Shown: positions 30,989-40,778 of the stretch, one piece after another
Numbering within the stretch: the stretch's first letter is position 1
How the letters are laid out: every line of letters begins with the position of its first letter
Assembly (NCBI GenBank): GCA_020692215.1
Contig: JAIMKW010000002.1
Coordinates: 558,001-622,000, forward strand
Length of the DNA stretch: 64,000 bases
Reading direction: 5' to 3'
Origin: Sandarakinorhabdus sp.
GTDB lineage: Bacteria > Pseudomonadota > Alphaproteobacteria > Sphingomonadales > Sphingomonadaceae
Program-made: the position numbers and the translations under genes
The notes under the pieces: generated by a model
Told to the model about the DNA's origin: nothing
Databases searched by the model: none
What the model saw: only the letters and a program-made list of their open reading frames with translations

Positions 30989-31894
30989 ATGATCATTCTC
31001 CACCATTACTCCACTTCACCCTGGGCCGAAGTCGTCCGGCTGGCGCTAGGTCTGAAAGGCCTTTCCTGGGGCTCGGTGACGATCCCGGTGATGCTGCCCA
31101 AGCCCCGGCTGACCCCGCTGACAGGCGGCTACGCACGCACTCCCGTGCTGCAGATCGGCGCAGACATCTATTGCGATACGGCGGCCATTCTGGATGCCAT
31201 TGAACAAGCCCACCCAAGCCCCAGCCTCTATCCGGCACCCCTGGGCCAAACGCACCGCCTTTTGGCCGCGCAAGCGCAGGGCGCAACCTTCTTTGCGGCT
31301 GTCGGCGCTGCCATGGGGGGGCTTCCTGCCGAGGGGATGGAGGAATTCTGGGAAGATCGGGAAAAGCGCTTTGGTATGAAACCCGAAGCGTTCCGGGCCG
31401 CAGCGCCGCATCTCGCTACGCAGTTTTGCGCCCATCTGGCGCTTCTGGAAGCTGCCCTTTCCGACGGCCGCGCCTACCTCGGCGGCACTGACCCGGGCCA
31501 CGCCGATCTCGCCCACTACCAGTTGCTCTGGTTCCAGGGTGCCCGCACCGGTGGCGATCTCGGCCACCTCACGGGAACCCGGCCCCATCTCGGCGCCTGG
31601 GCCGCCCGCATTGCCGCGATCGGCCACGGCACCCCCACCGAAATGGATGCAGAAGACGCGCTTGCCACAGCCAAAGCGGCAACCCCCAATATCCGCGGCA
31701 TGGTCGATTCTGCCAGCGGCCTGCAATCAGGCCAGAAGGTCGCAATCAGTCAGGAAGGGTGTCAGGATCCGGCTGTCGAAGGCACGCTTGCGGTCCTGAC
31801 CGACCGGCGCATCAGCCTGCTGCGCACCGATCCAGAGGTGGGCGAAGTGGCCGTGCACTTCCCGCGCATCGGCCAGATCGTCAGGCCGCTTTAG
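30989..31894 (+). CDS. Glutathione S-transferase family protein
   Basis: The 301-aa protein has a thioredoxin-like GST N-terminal domain ([20 protein letters not shown]; Ser9/Ser11 near the usual catalytic position; [19 protein letters not shown]), an all-helical C-terminal domain to about residue 210, and an 80-residue extra C-terminal part ending [13 protein letters not shown]. The extra part looks beta-rich, and I recall it from other proteobacterial GST-like proteins. Substrate unknown. ATG at 30989. Its TAG overlaps the trxA stop of the opposite strand. Confidence 0.82.
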   Translation: MIILHHYSTSPWAEVVRLALGLKGLSWGSVTIPVMLPKPRLTPLTGGYARTPVLQIGADIYCDTAAILDAIEQAHPSPSLYPAPLGQTHRLLAAQAQGATFFAAVGAAMGGLPAEGMEEFWEDREKRFGMKPEAFRAAAPHLATQFCAHLALLEAALSDGRAYLGGTDPGHADLAHYQLLWFQGARTGGDLGHLTGTRPHLGAWAARIAAIGHGTPTEMDAEDALATAKAATPNIRGMVDSASGLQSGQKVAISQEGCQDPAVEGTLAVLTDRRISLLRTDPEVGEVAVHFPRIGQIVRPL

Positions 31895-32211
31895 ATATTC
31901 GCTTCCACCCAGCCCTTCAGGCTGCTCTTGGGCTCGGCGCCCAGCTTGGTCGAAACCAGCTCACCGCCCTTGAAGATCAGCATTGTCGGGATCGAACGCA
32001 CATTGAACTTGCTGGCCCATTCCGGTTCGTCGTCGATATTCACCTTGGCGATCGTCACCTTGCCGGCCAGCTCGTTCGAAATCTCTTCCAGCGCCGGGCC
32101 GATCATCCGGCACGGGCCGCACCATTCGGCCCAGAAATCGACCAGAACAGGGGTTTCGCTCTTCAGCACATCGGCCTCGAACGAGGCATCGGTCACTTTC
32201 ACAGTCGCCAT
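31891..32211 (-). CDS. trxA: Thioredoxin
   Basis: The 106-aa protein has the thioredoxin active site WAEWCGPC (Cys31 and Cys34), the cis-proline [13 protein letters not shown] and the usual overall length of thioredoxin 1. It reduces protein disulfides using thioredoxin reductase, which is not in this window. ATG at 32211 with AAGGAG upstream; the longer frame overlaps addA. It follows addA after 44 bp, a conserved neighbourhood in alphaproteobacteria. Its stop codon overlaps that of the GST gene. Confidence 0.96.
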   Translation of the reverse strand: MATVKVTDASFEADVLKSETPVLVDFWAEWCGPCRMIGPALEEISNELAGKVTIAKVNIDDEPEWASKFNVRSIPTMLIFKGGELVSTKLGAEPKSSLKGWVEANI

Positions 32212-32255
32212 GGGAACTCCTTTGATGTGCCATTGCAAATAGCGCTGGCCCGGCA

Positions 32256-35200
32256 TCAATCAAGCGGGCTCAACCCCTCATATTCCTTCGGGTCCAGCAA
32301 GATCAGCTTTGCCGCTGCCGTATAAAGCAGCGCCGCTTCAACCTTGCGCCCCGGAAAGGCCCGCTGCAGCACGGCTGCATAGGCTGCCATCTGCCGCTTG
32401 TAGGGCATGGGCACATCGGCCGCGCTGGCAGGCACCGAGAGGCCGGTCTTGAAATCCACCACCAGCACGCGCTCTGGCTCTACCAGAAGCCGGTCGACAA
32501 TGCCGGCAATCGCCCTGTCGCCCACCAGCCCGGCAATCGGCGCTTCGGCCAGCGCGTCCGGCCCGAACAGCGCCGCGTTGCCGGGCGCCTCCAGCACAGT
32601 CATGGCCTCTTCCACCAGCGCGTCGGGTTCAACAGCGCCCTGCGCCGCCAGCCAGGCTGCCGCCACCGCGCGGCGGCGATCGGGCGGCACATCGGGCAAC
32701 CGTTCGAACAGCTTGTGCAGCAGGGTGCCGCGCATCGCGCGCGCGCGCATGTCGGCTGGCGGTGGGCCAGCGGCTGGATCATCGGGCAGCGCAGACGGCG
32801 TCAACGGCCGGATTGGCCGCACAGGTTCGGGCGCAAGGCCGGTCAGCACATCGGAAACATCCATGGCTCCATCGCCGGGCGAAACAACCGAAACCTCGGG
32901 CGTCGGCGCAACCCAATGACCGCGCCGCAACCGGCGCGCTTCGCCCCAAATTTTGGTGTGCACGGTTTCGGCGTCTGCAATCGTGTCGAACACCCGCGCC
33001 AGCCGTGTATGCCAGCTCGTATCCTTGTCCCCGCCCAGATTATCGAACGCCTGCCGCCCGACAGCGCCGCCGATATACAGATGGTCGGCAGCCCGCGTCA
33101 GGCCCACATACAACAGCCGCAGATCCTCCTCGGCCAGTAGCGCATCGCGGGCTTCCTGCATGGCCTTCAGGTCCACCGGCATGGCCTTGGCCCCCGGATG
33201 GAACAGCGGAACCGGATGCTCTGCACCATCGAACATCACCGGCAGATAGCTATCGGCATTGGCCTTGCGCTTGTGCGCTGCATCCGCAAGCACAACCACC
33301 GGCGCTTCCAGCCCCTTTGCGCCATGGATCGTCATCAGCCGAACCTGCGCCGCCGGCGCCTCGGCATCGCGCTTCACTTCCGAACCTTCGCTCTCGATCC
33401 AGGCCAGAAAGCCCGCCAACGCAGGAGGATGCTGCACTTCATAGGCAAGCGCCTGCTGCAGCAATTCGTCGATGGCGTCATTCGCCTCGCTGCCCAGCCG
33501 CGCCACAAGCCGCCGCCTGCCATCTATCGGGCCCGACAGGATGCTATCCAGAAAGCTGTAGGGGCCGGCGATATCGGCCAGCGCCAAAATCTGGTTCAGC
33601 AGCCCACGTGCCTCCTTTGCGGCCCCGCCATCCGCGGCGGCCTGCCCAAGTGCAGCCCACAGCGATCCTTTTCGCGCACCGGAAATCGCCCGCACTTCCT
33701 CATGTGTCCAGCCGATAAAGGGGGAAACCAGCACACAGGCAAGGTTCAGGTCATCTTCGGGCTGCACCGCAAAGCGCACCAGCGCCAGCATATCCAGCAC
33801 GGCATAGGGCTCTGTCAGCAACAGCCTGTCCACTCCGGCCACCGGCACGCCATGCTGGTGCAATGCGCCAACAAGACCGCCCATCAACCAGCTGCGCTTC
33901 CTGACCAGCACAAGAATATCGTTGGCGCGGGCATAGCGCTCTCGCGCCGGCAGCCACAGCCGTTCGGGATGGCCGGGCTTCAGCCAGGCCGCAATCTGTT
34001 GCGCCAGCCGATCAGCCATCAACCGGTCGGCCGCTTCCGAATTGCCTTCGGCTTCCTCGTCGCCCTCCTCGGGGTCTTCAGGGGCCTGCGCCGGCCATAG
34101 CTGGATCTCGCCGGGCGCATCGGCCCGATAAGGCACATGCGGGGGCGGCGCCTCGGGCATCCCCAAGGCCGTATGGCCTGCGCAATCGAGAAATGCATTC
34201 ACAAAGGCAAGAACAGCAGGCCCCGACCGGAACGAAAGATCCAGCGGCACCTGTTGCAACGGTCGGCCACCGGCATCGGCACCAGGCGAAAGCCGAACAG
34301 CCCCTTCCACGAACAGCCGCGGATCGGTTCCCTGGAAGCCATAAATGGCCTGCTTCAGGTCTCCCACCACGAACAGGCTGCGGGCGCGCGCATCCTCGCC
34401 ATCGAAATAGTCCTCGATCAGCCGCTCGATGATTGCCCATTGCCGGGCATTGGTATCCTGCGCTTCGTCCACCAGCACATGATCAAACCGGCTGTCCAGC
34501 TTCCAGCCGATATAGCCAGGCATCCCGGCCGGCCCCAGCAGCACGGCCGCATGGCTGATCATGTCGTCATAATCGATCGCCACATTGGCGCGCTTCAGCT
34601 GCCTGTAGCGCCCGGCAATCCGGTGCCCCGCCCTTAGCGCCATGGTGGCAAGCTCGGCTGTCAGCAGCCGCGCCTCGCGGTCTTCCAGATGGCCGATATC
34701 CCGCGCGATATCGGCCATCAAGTCGGCAACTTCCGGCCGCTTGTTGCAGATCGCATGCTTTCGAACCGTGCCCTTGTCCGTCAGAAAAAGGCTGTGGTAA
34801 TTCTGAAATGCGGCCACCCGGCCCTGGGTGTCGAGCATGAGCCAGGCCCGCGCACGGGCGGCGGCATCCAGCCCGGTTTTCGTCGCCCAATTTTCCATCA
34901 TGCCAGCAAAGCTTTCCAGGCGTGCATCGTCATGCACGCCTGGCGCCAGCACCTGCGCCAGATAGTCACCGGGCTTCTCGTCCGGCCCCACGTTCAAAAA
35001 GCGCCGCACCGCAGGCGCAATCCCATCTTCGCTGTGGAAGGAAAGCACCCCTTCCGTGTGGGCAATCATCCGGTCCAGCGCCAGCATCACGCCGCCTTCG
35101 CCTTTCAGCACGGCAAGTTCGCCCAGATCGCTCAGGAACCGGCTGTCACTGGCCTCAAGCGCCTGCGAAATCGCCTCGTTCAAGGCGCGTTGCCGCAACA

Positions 35201-35672
35201 GCCGTGCATCCCGGTCATCCAGCGCGCGAAAGCCCGGCGGAAGGCCTGCTTCCAGCGGAAAGGCGGCCAGCAGCCCTTGCGCAAAACCGTGCAGGGTCTG
35301 CACCTTCAGCCCGCCCGGCACATCCAGCGCCAGCGCAAACAGCGCCCGCGCGCGGGTCCGCATCGCGGCATCATGGCCAACCCCAAGCGCTGCCAGTTCC
35401 GCATCCAGCGCCGTGTCGTCCAGCGTCAGCCAGTCCCCCAGCCGCTTCGTCAGCCGGTTCTGCATTTCGGCCGCTGCCGCCTTGGTAAAGGTCAGCGCCA
35501 GGATCCGGTCCGGCGCGCAACCGGCCAGCATCAACCGCAGCATGCGGTCCGTCAGAACATGGGTCTTGCCTGTGCCGGCAGAGGCCGAAACCCACACATG
35601 CGATGCCGGGTTGGATGCCAGCAGTTGCGCACCGGTTCGCTTGAACGGCCCCTTCGTCTCGGCCGCGCTCAT
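32256..35672 (-). CDS. addA: Double-strand break repair helicase-nuclease AddA
   Basis: AddA is the UvrD-type helicase and nuclease subunit of AddAB, which resects double-strand breaks for RecA. The 1138-aa protein has P-loop [14 protein letters not shown] at 29-42, [23 protein letters not shown] (motif II), [17 protein letters not shown] (motif V region) and a C-terminal RecB-type nuclease motif [20 protein letters not shown]. The ATG at 35672 overlaps the addB stop by four bases (ATGA); ATG 35687 is also in frame. Confidence 0.95.
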   Translation of the reverse strand: MSAAETKGPFKRTGAQLLASNPASHVWVSASAGTGKTHVLTDRMLRLMLAGCAPDRILALTFTKAAAAEMQNRLTKRLGDWLTLDDTALDAELAALGVGHDAAMRTRARALFALALDVPGGLKVQTLHGFAQGLLAAFPLEAGLPPGFRALDDRDARLLRQRALNEAISQALEASDSRFLSDLGELAVLKGEGGVMLALDRMIAHTEGVLSFHSEDGIAPAVRRFLNVGPDEKPGDYLAQVLAPGVHDDARLESFAGMMENWATKTGLDAAARARAWLMLDTQGRVAAFQNYHSLFLTDKGTVRKHAICNKRPEVADLMADIARDIGHLEDREARLLTAELATMALRAGHRIAGRYRQLKRANVAIDYDDMISHAAVLLGPAGMPGYIGWKLDSRFDHVLVDEAQDTNARQWAIIERLIEDYFDGEDARARSLFVVGDLKQAIYGFQGTDPRLFVEGAVRLSPGADAGGRPLQQVPLDLSFRSGPAVLAFVNAFLDCAGHTALGMPEAPPPHVPYRADAPGEIQLWPAQAPEDPEEGDEEAEGNSEAADRLMADRLAQQIAAWLKPGHPERLWLPARERYARANDILVLVRKRSWLMGGLVGALHQHGVPVAGVDRLLLTEPYAVLDMLALVRFAVQPEDDLNLACVLVSPFIGWTHEEVRAISGARKGSLWAALGQAAADGGAAKEARGLLNQILALADIAGPYSFLDSILSGPIDGRRRLVARLGSEANDAIDELLQQALAYEVQHPPALAGFLAWIESEGSEVKRDAEAPAAQVRLMTIHGAKGLEAPVVVLADAAHKRKANADSYLPVMFDGAEHPVPLFHPGAKAMPVDLKAMQEARDALLAEEDLRLLYVGLTRAADHLYIGGAVGRQAFDNLGGDKDTSWHTRLARVFDTIADAETVHTKIWGEARRLRRGHWVAPTPEVSVVSPGDGAMDVSDVLTGLAPEPVRPIRPLTPSALPDDPAAGPPPADMRARAMRGTLLHKLFERLPDVPPDRRRAVAAAWLAAQGAVEPDALVEEAMTVLEAPGNAALFGPDALAEAPIAGLVGDRAIAGIVDRLLVEPERVLVVDFKTGLSVPASAADVPMPYKRQMAAYAAVLQRAFPGRKVEAALLYTAAAKLILLDPKEYEGLSPLD

Positions 35673-38575
35673 GTCCGGCCCAGCCATTCGGCAACGCGGG
35701 CCAGCAGGTCGTAATCCTGATAACGCCTGCCGTGCACCATATTCGCTTTCGCCACAAAAGGCCGGTCGCCCAGCAGATAGTCCCCGGCCAGCGTCTCGAA
35801 ATCGGCCAACGCCTGCGCCTTGTGCTCGGCCAGAGCTTCAGGCCCTGCCTTCTTGCCCAAGGCCGGCTTCAGCTCGCCTGGCTCCCGGCCTCCGGAAAGC
35901 TTGATATAGTCCAGCGCCACCACTTCACCGGCGGGAACGCCCTTGAAGGCGCCCGCCTCTGCCATCTGCGCCAGCAGCGCAAGCTGGGTCTGCCACAGGC
36001 TGGCAACATCCTTCGGCCCCGGCGGCTGGCCAGTCTTGTAGTCCACGATCCTGAGGCCCGCGTCCGACCAGTCGACCCGGTCGGCCCGCCCCTTCAGCGT
36101 CACGCCCTTCCACACCAACGTGCCCTCGCACTCGATCCCCACAGGCACCCATTCCGGATTGTCCGCAAGCTGCTCGAGAACGAAACCGGCCATGCGCAGC
36201 ACACGCGGGCGCCACAGCGCCACCAGCTCGGGACGATCGCCCAGCTTGCCGAGTTCCTCGTCCACCAGTGCATCCAGTGTCATCGCATGGTGCGCGCCCT
36301 CCAGCCAGCGCTGCAGGATCTTGTGCACCACCTGCCCGCGGTCGCCTCCGGTCGGCTCGGCGTCGCGCACAAGCAGGGGCTTCAGCTTCAGCATGTGGCG
36401 CGCGTAAAAGGCAAAGGGGTCGGCCTTCAGCCCAGAAACTTCCGTCACCGACAGGCTGCGCGGCCGCTCGCCCGCCAGTGGCTGCGGCTGCGGCCGTTCG
36501 AAGCGCAGGTCGGTATCGCTGCGGCACAGCCGGCGTGCAACCGCCAGCAGCGCCGCTGCCGAAGGCGAAAGCTGGCCGGAGTCCGGTCGCTGCCCGGCCG
36601 CTGCCTCCAACCGCTGCCAGAAACGCGATGGAACCGAAGGTGCGCCGCCTTCCCGGGCAGAGCGCGTCAGCAGCACTTCGGGCGCACCAAGCCCCATCGC
36701 AAAATCATGCGCCTGCATCCCCGTCCGCCGGGCGAGCCCCGGCAGGCGCAGAGCGCTGCGGATGGCGGGTGCCAGAAACGGATCAGGCGCGGGCTTTCCG
36801 GGCCACACCCCTTCGTTCAGCCCACCCATGATGAGCAAGTCAGCCGCCTGCAACCGCGCTTCCAGCGGCCCCCAGATCGCCAGCTGCGGATGCCGCCGCC
36901 AGCGCGGCCGCACGGTCTGCCCCACCATCAGCCCGCCCAACAGCGCCGCGGCATCGTCGCCCCCCACGGCCAAGGCCGAAAGATCAGCCTCGCTTTCGGC
37001 CAGAGCCTCCAGAAACTGCGCCAGCGCGCTGCCGGCGTCGCCAGTCCATAGCGTCGGCCCTGCCAGCGCTTCGGCAACAGAGTGCACGGCCTCCAGCAAT
37101 GCCCATCCATCAGCGGGCACCGGCTCCAGAGGCGCCAGCAGCGGCCGCACCTCGGCATCCCACCAGCCCAGCAGGTGTTTGCCCTGGCTGTTCCGCGCCA
37201 GCCGCCGCGACATCCCGGCAAGCCCCGGCGCCGGGCGCAATCCGCGCAGCGCCAGCAAATCCAGCGATCGCACCGCATTCAGCCAGGGCAGGCGCTGGTC
37301 GCCGGCACGCACCAGCGGATGCTGCAGCAGCGCCAACAGCGGCACCGGCGCAAAGCGCTCTCCAGCAGCGGTGGCGATCGCGATCAGCAGGCTGCCAGGC
37401 AGCGTATCGGCCAGCGGCACCCCGGCTGTATCGTCGATATCGATCCCGAAGCGCTTCAGTTGCACTGTCACGCGCCGCGCCAGCGCCCGATCGGGCGTCA
37501 CCAGCGCGGCTGTGGGCCCCGGCCGCTCGGCAACCTGCCGAAGCGCAAGGGCAATCACCAGCGCCTCTTCGGCGGGCGATGCCGTTTCCACCATCCTCAG
37601 GCCCTCGATGGCTTCGGCACCGGCCGGCTCAGTCCTGGCGCCGCTCAGCGTGGCTGGTGTCATCGCTCGGGCCACCAGCGCAGCACGCGCTGGCGAACTT
37701 CCGCTTGCGTCCGCCGCTTGGGGCCAGATGTCTGCTTCCTGCGGGGAAAGTCCCGCCACCGCCAGCAGCCGGGCCATGCCGAACTGGGGATGCGTCTCGA
37801 TCCCCTCACCGATCATCGCCCAGGTGTCCGTGCTTGTATCCGTATCCAGCCCTGGCAGCACCAGCATGCCCTTCGGCAGCCGCGCCACTGCGCGCGCCAG
37901 ATGGGCCACGGCGGGCGGCGCGCTGGCAAAGCCTGCCAGCACAACCGGATGGGCCGGCGGTGTATGGCTCCAGCGCTCCGCAAGCAACGCCAGCAAGCGG
38001 TTGCGCCGGGCAGAGCCGTCCATCCTGCCGCGGCTTGCAAGCACTTCGGGCCACCCCCGCATCAGCGTATCCAGCAGCTGGGCATTCACCTGCCAATGCT
38101 CCTGCAACATCGCCTGCGGCACAGCGTGCGTGATGTCGGTCGCAGTCCGTCCCTCGATCTCAAGTGTATCCAGTGCAGCCGCAAGCTGCCCGGCCAGCAC
38201 CAGCGCCTCGGCACTGGGCAGGCCACGCCCACGCGCCAGCAGCTTGGCAAGCGCAAGCCGCCGCGCCAGTGCAGGCATTTCCGGCACCACTTCGGCCGGC
38301 CCCTCCAGCCCTTCGGCAAAGCTGCCCAGCGCCTCGTCCACGTCGATGTCGCCGGCTGGTGCCATGCGTGGCAACAGCAGGGCCTTCCCTTCGGAAAGGC
38401 GAACAAAGGCGTCCGTCAAGGCGCGCCCGGCACGACGGCTGGGCAGCAGCACAAGCACACGGGCAAGATCCATCTGGCCGGGGAAGCGCGTAAGAAGCCC
38501 GGCGGCAAGATCATCGGCAAAGGGCCGCCAGGCCGGGATGGTGTACAGCAACGGCCGCCGCTCAGAGCTGGCCAA
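35669..38575 (-). CDS. addB: Double-strand break repair protein AddB
   Basis: The partner of AddA, 968 aa. The N-terminal helicase-like part has a poor Walker A (LPSRRAGRALTDAF), so it is probably inactive as a motor, as known for alphaproteobacterial AddB. The C-terminal nuclease domain has LKGRADRVDWSDAGLRIVDY followed by KTGQ. I do not see the four spaced cysteines of the Fe-S cluster found in Bacillus AddB. The start is TTG at 38575, with GAGGTG at a good distance; it overlaps the upstream murU gene by 14 bp. No ATG occurs near the conserved N-terminus LLYTIPAWRPFADDLAAGLL. Confidence 0.93.
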   Translation of the reverse strand: MASSERRPLLYTIPAWRPFADDLAAGLLTRFPGQMDLARVLVLLPSRRAGRALTDAFVRLSEGKALLLPRMAPAGDIDVDEALGSFAEGLEGPAEVVPEMPALARRLALAKLLARGRGLPSAEALVLAGQLAAALDTLEIEGRTATDITHAVPQAMLQEHWQVNAQLLDTLMRGWPEVLASRGRMDGSARRNRLLALLAERWSHTPPAHPVVLAGFASAPPAVAHLARAVARLPKGMLVLPGLDTDTSTDTWAMIGEGIETHPQFGMARLLAVAGLSPQEADIWPQAADASGSSPARAALVARAMTPATLSGARTEPAGAEAIEGLRMVETASPAEEALVIALALRQVAERPGPTAALVTPDRALARRVTVQLKRFGIDIDDTAGVPLADTLPGSLLIAIATAAGERFAPVPLLALLQHPLVRAGDQRLPWLNAVRSLDLLALRGLRPAPGLAGMSRRLARNSQGKHLLGWWDAEVRPLLAPLEPVPADGWALLEAVHSVAEALAGPTLWTGDAGSALAQFLEALAESEADLSALAVGGDDAAALLGGLMVGQTVRPRWRRHPQLAIWGPLEARLQAADLLIMGGLNEGVWPGKPAPDPFLAPAIRSALRLPGLARRTGMQAHDFAMGLGAPEVLLTRSAREGGAPSVPSRFWQRLEAAAGQRPDSGQLSPSAAALLAVARRLCRSDTDLRFERPQPQPLAGERPRSLSVTEVSGLKADPFAFYARHMLKLKPLLVRDAEPTGGDRGQVVHKILQRWLEGAHHAMTLDALVDEELGKLGDRPELVALWRPRVLRMAGFVLEQLADNPEWVPVGIECEGTLVWKGVTLKGRADRVDWSDAGLRIVDYKTGQPPGPKDVASLWQTQLALLAQMAEAGAFKGVPAGEVVALDYIKLSGGREPGELKPALGKKAGPEALAEHKAQALADFETLAGDYLLGDRPFVAKANMVHGRRYQDYDLLARVAEWLGRT

Positions 38576-39311
38576 GAAGCACCTCGGTCTCTTTCACCGC
38601 TGCCGCAGTCCCCACATCAAACCACAGCCCATGGTGCACCACGCCGAACAAACGTTCCTGCGCAGCAGCCCGGTCCCAAAGCCTGTTCATCGAAAAGGGC
38701 CTTGGCTCCTCGCCTGCGAACAGCTGCTTTGAAAGCATCTGCAGGCCGGTAAACACAAAGGGCGCAATCCGCCCCGGCTTGCGTCTGCTCAACCGCCCCA
38801 CCGGGTCCATTTGGAAGTCGCCCTGCCCGCGATGGCAATTTGCGCGCGCCAGCGGGATCATCAGCAACAGGGCATCCATCCGCTCAGGATCCCACCGCTC
38901 TTGCAGAAGCCGCACGGCGCCGATCGGCCCATCCACCCAGATATTGTCGGCATTGATGGCCAGAAACGGATCAGACCCGATCAAGGGCAATGCATGGGTG
39001 ATACCACCGCCGGTTTCCAGCAGCTGCGCGCGTTCATCGGAAATGGCAATTTTCAGCCCCGAAGGACGCGCCGCCAGATGCCCCTCCATCCGGTCTGCCA
39101 TATAGTGCACATTCACCACCACATCCCCGACACCGCCGGCCCGCAGCGTATCGAGCGCGCGGTCCAGCAGAGTCCGTCCGGCCACCTCAACCAGTGGCTT
39201 GGGGCGGGTCGCCGTCAAGGGGCGCATCCGCCTTCCAAGCCCTGCCGCCAGCACCATGGCCGACATCGGCGGCCCGGCGGTCACTGGCACCGGCCGCGCA
39301 ACAAGCTTCAT
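38562..39311 (-). CDS. murU: N-acetylmuramate-1-phosphate uridylyltransferase (MurU) type nucleotidyltransferase
   Basis: The 249-aa protein has the sugar-nucleotidyltransferase signature MVLAAGLGRRMRPLTATRPK (residues 20-39) and LETGGGITHALP, and lacks a hexapeptide acetyltransferase domain. Together with the kinase gene directly upstream it matches the AmgK-MurU pair, which turns recycled N-acetylmuramic acid into UDP-MurNAc without de novo synthesis. Mannose-1-phosphate guanylyltransferase is the alternative by sequence alone. The ATG at 39311 overlaps the kinase stop by four bases (ATGA). Confidence 0.88.
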   Translation of the reverse strand: MKLVARPVPVTAGPPMSAMVLAAGLGRRMRPLTATRPKPLVEVAGRTLLDRALDTLRAGGVGDVVVNVHYMADRMEGHLAARPSGLKIAISDERAQLLETGGGITHALPLIGSDPFLAINADNIWVDGPIGAVRLLQERWDPERMDALLLMIPLARANCHRGQGDFQMDPVGRLSRRKPGRIAPFVFTGLQMLSKQLFAGEEPRPFSMNRLWDRAAAQERLFGVVHHGLWFDVGTAAAVKETEVLLGQL

Positions 39312-40291
39312 TGGCACCACGCGCTCCTCAATTCGGATGGCACATTGGCATCGAACCAGGCCTTCACCGGCGCCAGCGCCGGATGGGCAAAATTGCGTTC
39401 GATATAGCCCCACACCCGCGGCAGCCGCTCCACATACCCCTTGCGCCCATCCCGGTCCCGAAGCCGAACGAACACGCCCAGAATCTTCACGTTGCGTTGC
39501 GCCCCCAACACTTCATAGGCCGCACGCAACGCCTGGGCATCAAGGCCATCACCACAGGCCACGAACTGCGCCAGCATCGCGCGCTCGAGCCTTGGTGAAA
39601 CATCCCGGCGTGCATCCTGCAACAGGGAAACAAGGTCATAGGCCGGGTGCCCGGCAAGCGCATCCTGAAAATCCAGAAGACCAAGCGCCTGCACACCGGG
39701 CCTGTCGGGCAGCAACATCAGATTGTCGGCATGGTAATCGCGCAAGGTCACGACTGGCCGCTGCGCCGTTTCGTGCAGAACGCCACCCCATACGGCATCC
39801 CAGGCGGCGAGGTAGGCTGCCACGTTGACATCGATCCCCGCCGCTCTGGCATACCAATCGGCAAACACCATCACTTCGCGCGACAGGGCCGCATGGTCAT
39901 AAGGCAGAAGCCCCTGCGGAGGCAGCCGATGCAATGCAGCCAGCAGCGCCACCGCCTGGCTGTAAATGGCTTCCTCGCGGGCAGGCTCGGCGGCCAGCAC
40001 CGGGCCCATCAACTGGTCTCCAAAATCCTCGATCAGCAGGAATCCGCGGTCGATATCCCCGGCCAGCAGGCGCGGCGCGGAAAAGCCCGCCCCAACAAGC
40101 AGATCGGCCACCTGCAGGAACGGCCGGACATCTTCATGCTCTGGCGGCGCATCCATCAGCACCGCGCGGCGCCCGCGGTCATTCACCCGGAAATAGCGGC
40201 GGAAACTGGCGTCGCCTGCCAGTGGCGCGACGCTTGCGCCACCCCACCCGGCTCCCGCCAGGAAATGGTCATGCCCCGCGCGCGGAATCAT
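39308..40291 (-). CDS. amgK: N-acetylmuramate/N-acetylglucosamine kinase (AmgK) type phosphotransferase
   Basis: The 327-aa protein is of the aminoglycoside phosphotransferase fold: substrate-binding DASFRRYFRV, catalytic loop LRDYHADNLMLLP and metal-binding GLLDFQDALAGHPAYDL. In this gene order (tsaE-amgK-murU) it is the anomeric sugar kinase of cell-wall recycling, which confers intrinsic fosfomycin tolerance in Pseudomonas and Caulobacter relatives (family knowledge). ATG at 40291. Confidence 0.88.
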   Translation of the reverse strand: MIPRAGHDHFLAGAGWGGASVAPLAGDASFRRYFRVNDRGRRAVLMDAPPEHEDVRPFLQVADLLVGAGFSAPRLLAGDIDRGFLLIEDFGDQLMGPVLAAEPAREEAIYSQAVALLAALHRLPPQGLLPYDHAALSREVMVFADWYARAAGIDVNVAAYLAAWDAVWGGVLHETAQRPVVTLRDYHADNLMLLPDRPGVQALGLLDFQDALAGHPAYDLVSLLQDARRDVSPRLERAMLAQFVACGDGLDAQALRAAYEVLGAQRNVKILGVFVRLRDRDGRKGYVERLPRVWGYIERNFAHPALAPVKAWFDANVPSELRSAWCQ

Positions 40292-40316
40292 CTGGCGCTT
40301 CGGGCGGCGGGAAAGA

Positions 40317-40751
40317 TCAGGCGGGAGGCCATCGGCCTTCCCAAGCCGGGGACGCGTCCCAAGTCAAGCGCCGCACGGGCCCGCCGGCGCCGTCCAGCCG
40401 CAGCCACAAGCGTTCCGGCCAGAAAGCGTTCCCCAGCCGCTCGGGCCACTCCACCAGAATCGCCCCGTCCACCAGCCAGTCGTCCAGCCCCAGCGCATCG
40501 GTTTCGGCCGGATTTTCCAGCCGGTAAAGATCGCTGTGCGCTACCGGCACGTCGAGATCGGGATAGGTCTGCACCAGCGTGAAGGTCGGGCTAGGCACCT
40601 CGCCGCCATGCCCAAGCGCCGCGATGATGGCACGCGCCAGAGTGGTCTTCCCCGCCCCCAGTTCGCCTGACAGCGCAACCACATCGCCGGGCCGCAGAAC
40701 AGCAGCAAGCCGGGCCCCCAAAGTGCGGAGCCCGGCTTCATCCAGTGTCAT
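40317..40751 (-). CDS. tsaE: tRNA threonylcarbamoyladenosine biosynthesis ATPase TsaE
   Basis: TsaE is the ATPase that supports TsaBD in making t6A37 in ANN-decoding tRNAs. The 144-aa protein has the Walker A motif SGELGAGKTTLARAII, SPTFTLVQTY, HSDLYRLE and VEWPERLG, all family motifs. The start is uncertain: ATG 40751 is used, and TTG 40775 in the same frame would place it 3 bp after ahcY. It is 25 bp upstream of amgK. Confidence 0.92.
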   Translation of the reverse strand: MTLDEAGLRTLGARLAAVLRPGDVVALSGELGAGKTTLARAIIAALGHGGEVPSPTFTLVQTYPDLDVPVAHSDLYRLENPAETDALGLDDWLVDGAILVEWPERLGNAFWPERLWLRLDGAGGPVRRLTWDASPAWEGRWPPA

Positions 40752-40778
40752 TTGTGTGCCGTTTGCCACGGCCAATGG

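Noticed and set aside
36762..38732. Long plus-strand frames opposite addB and murU
   Set aside because: Low-complexity Ala/Ser/Pro/Arg peptides without motifs; addB and murU on the other strand have clear family motifs.
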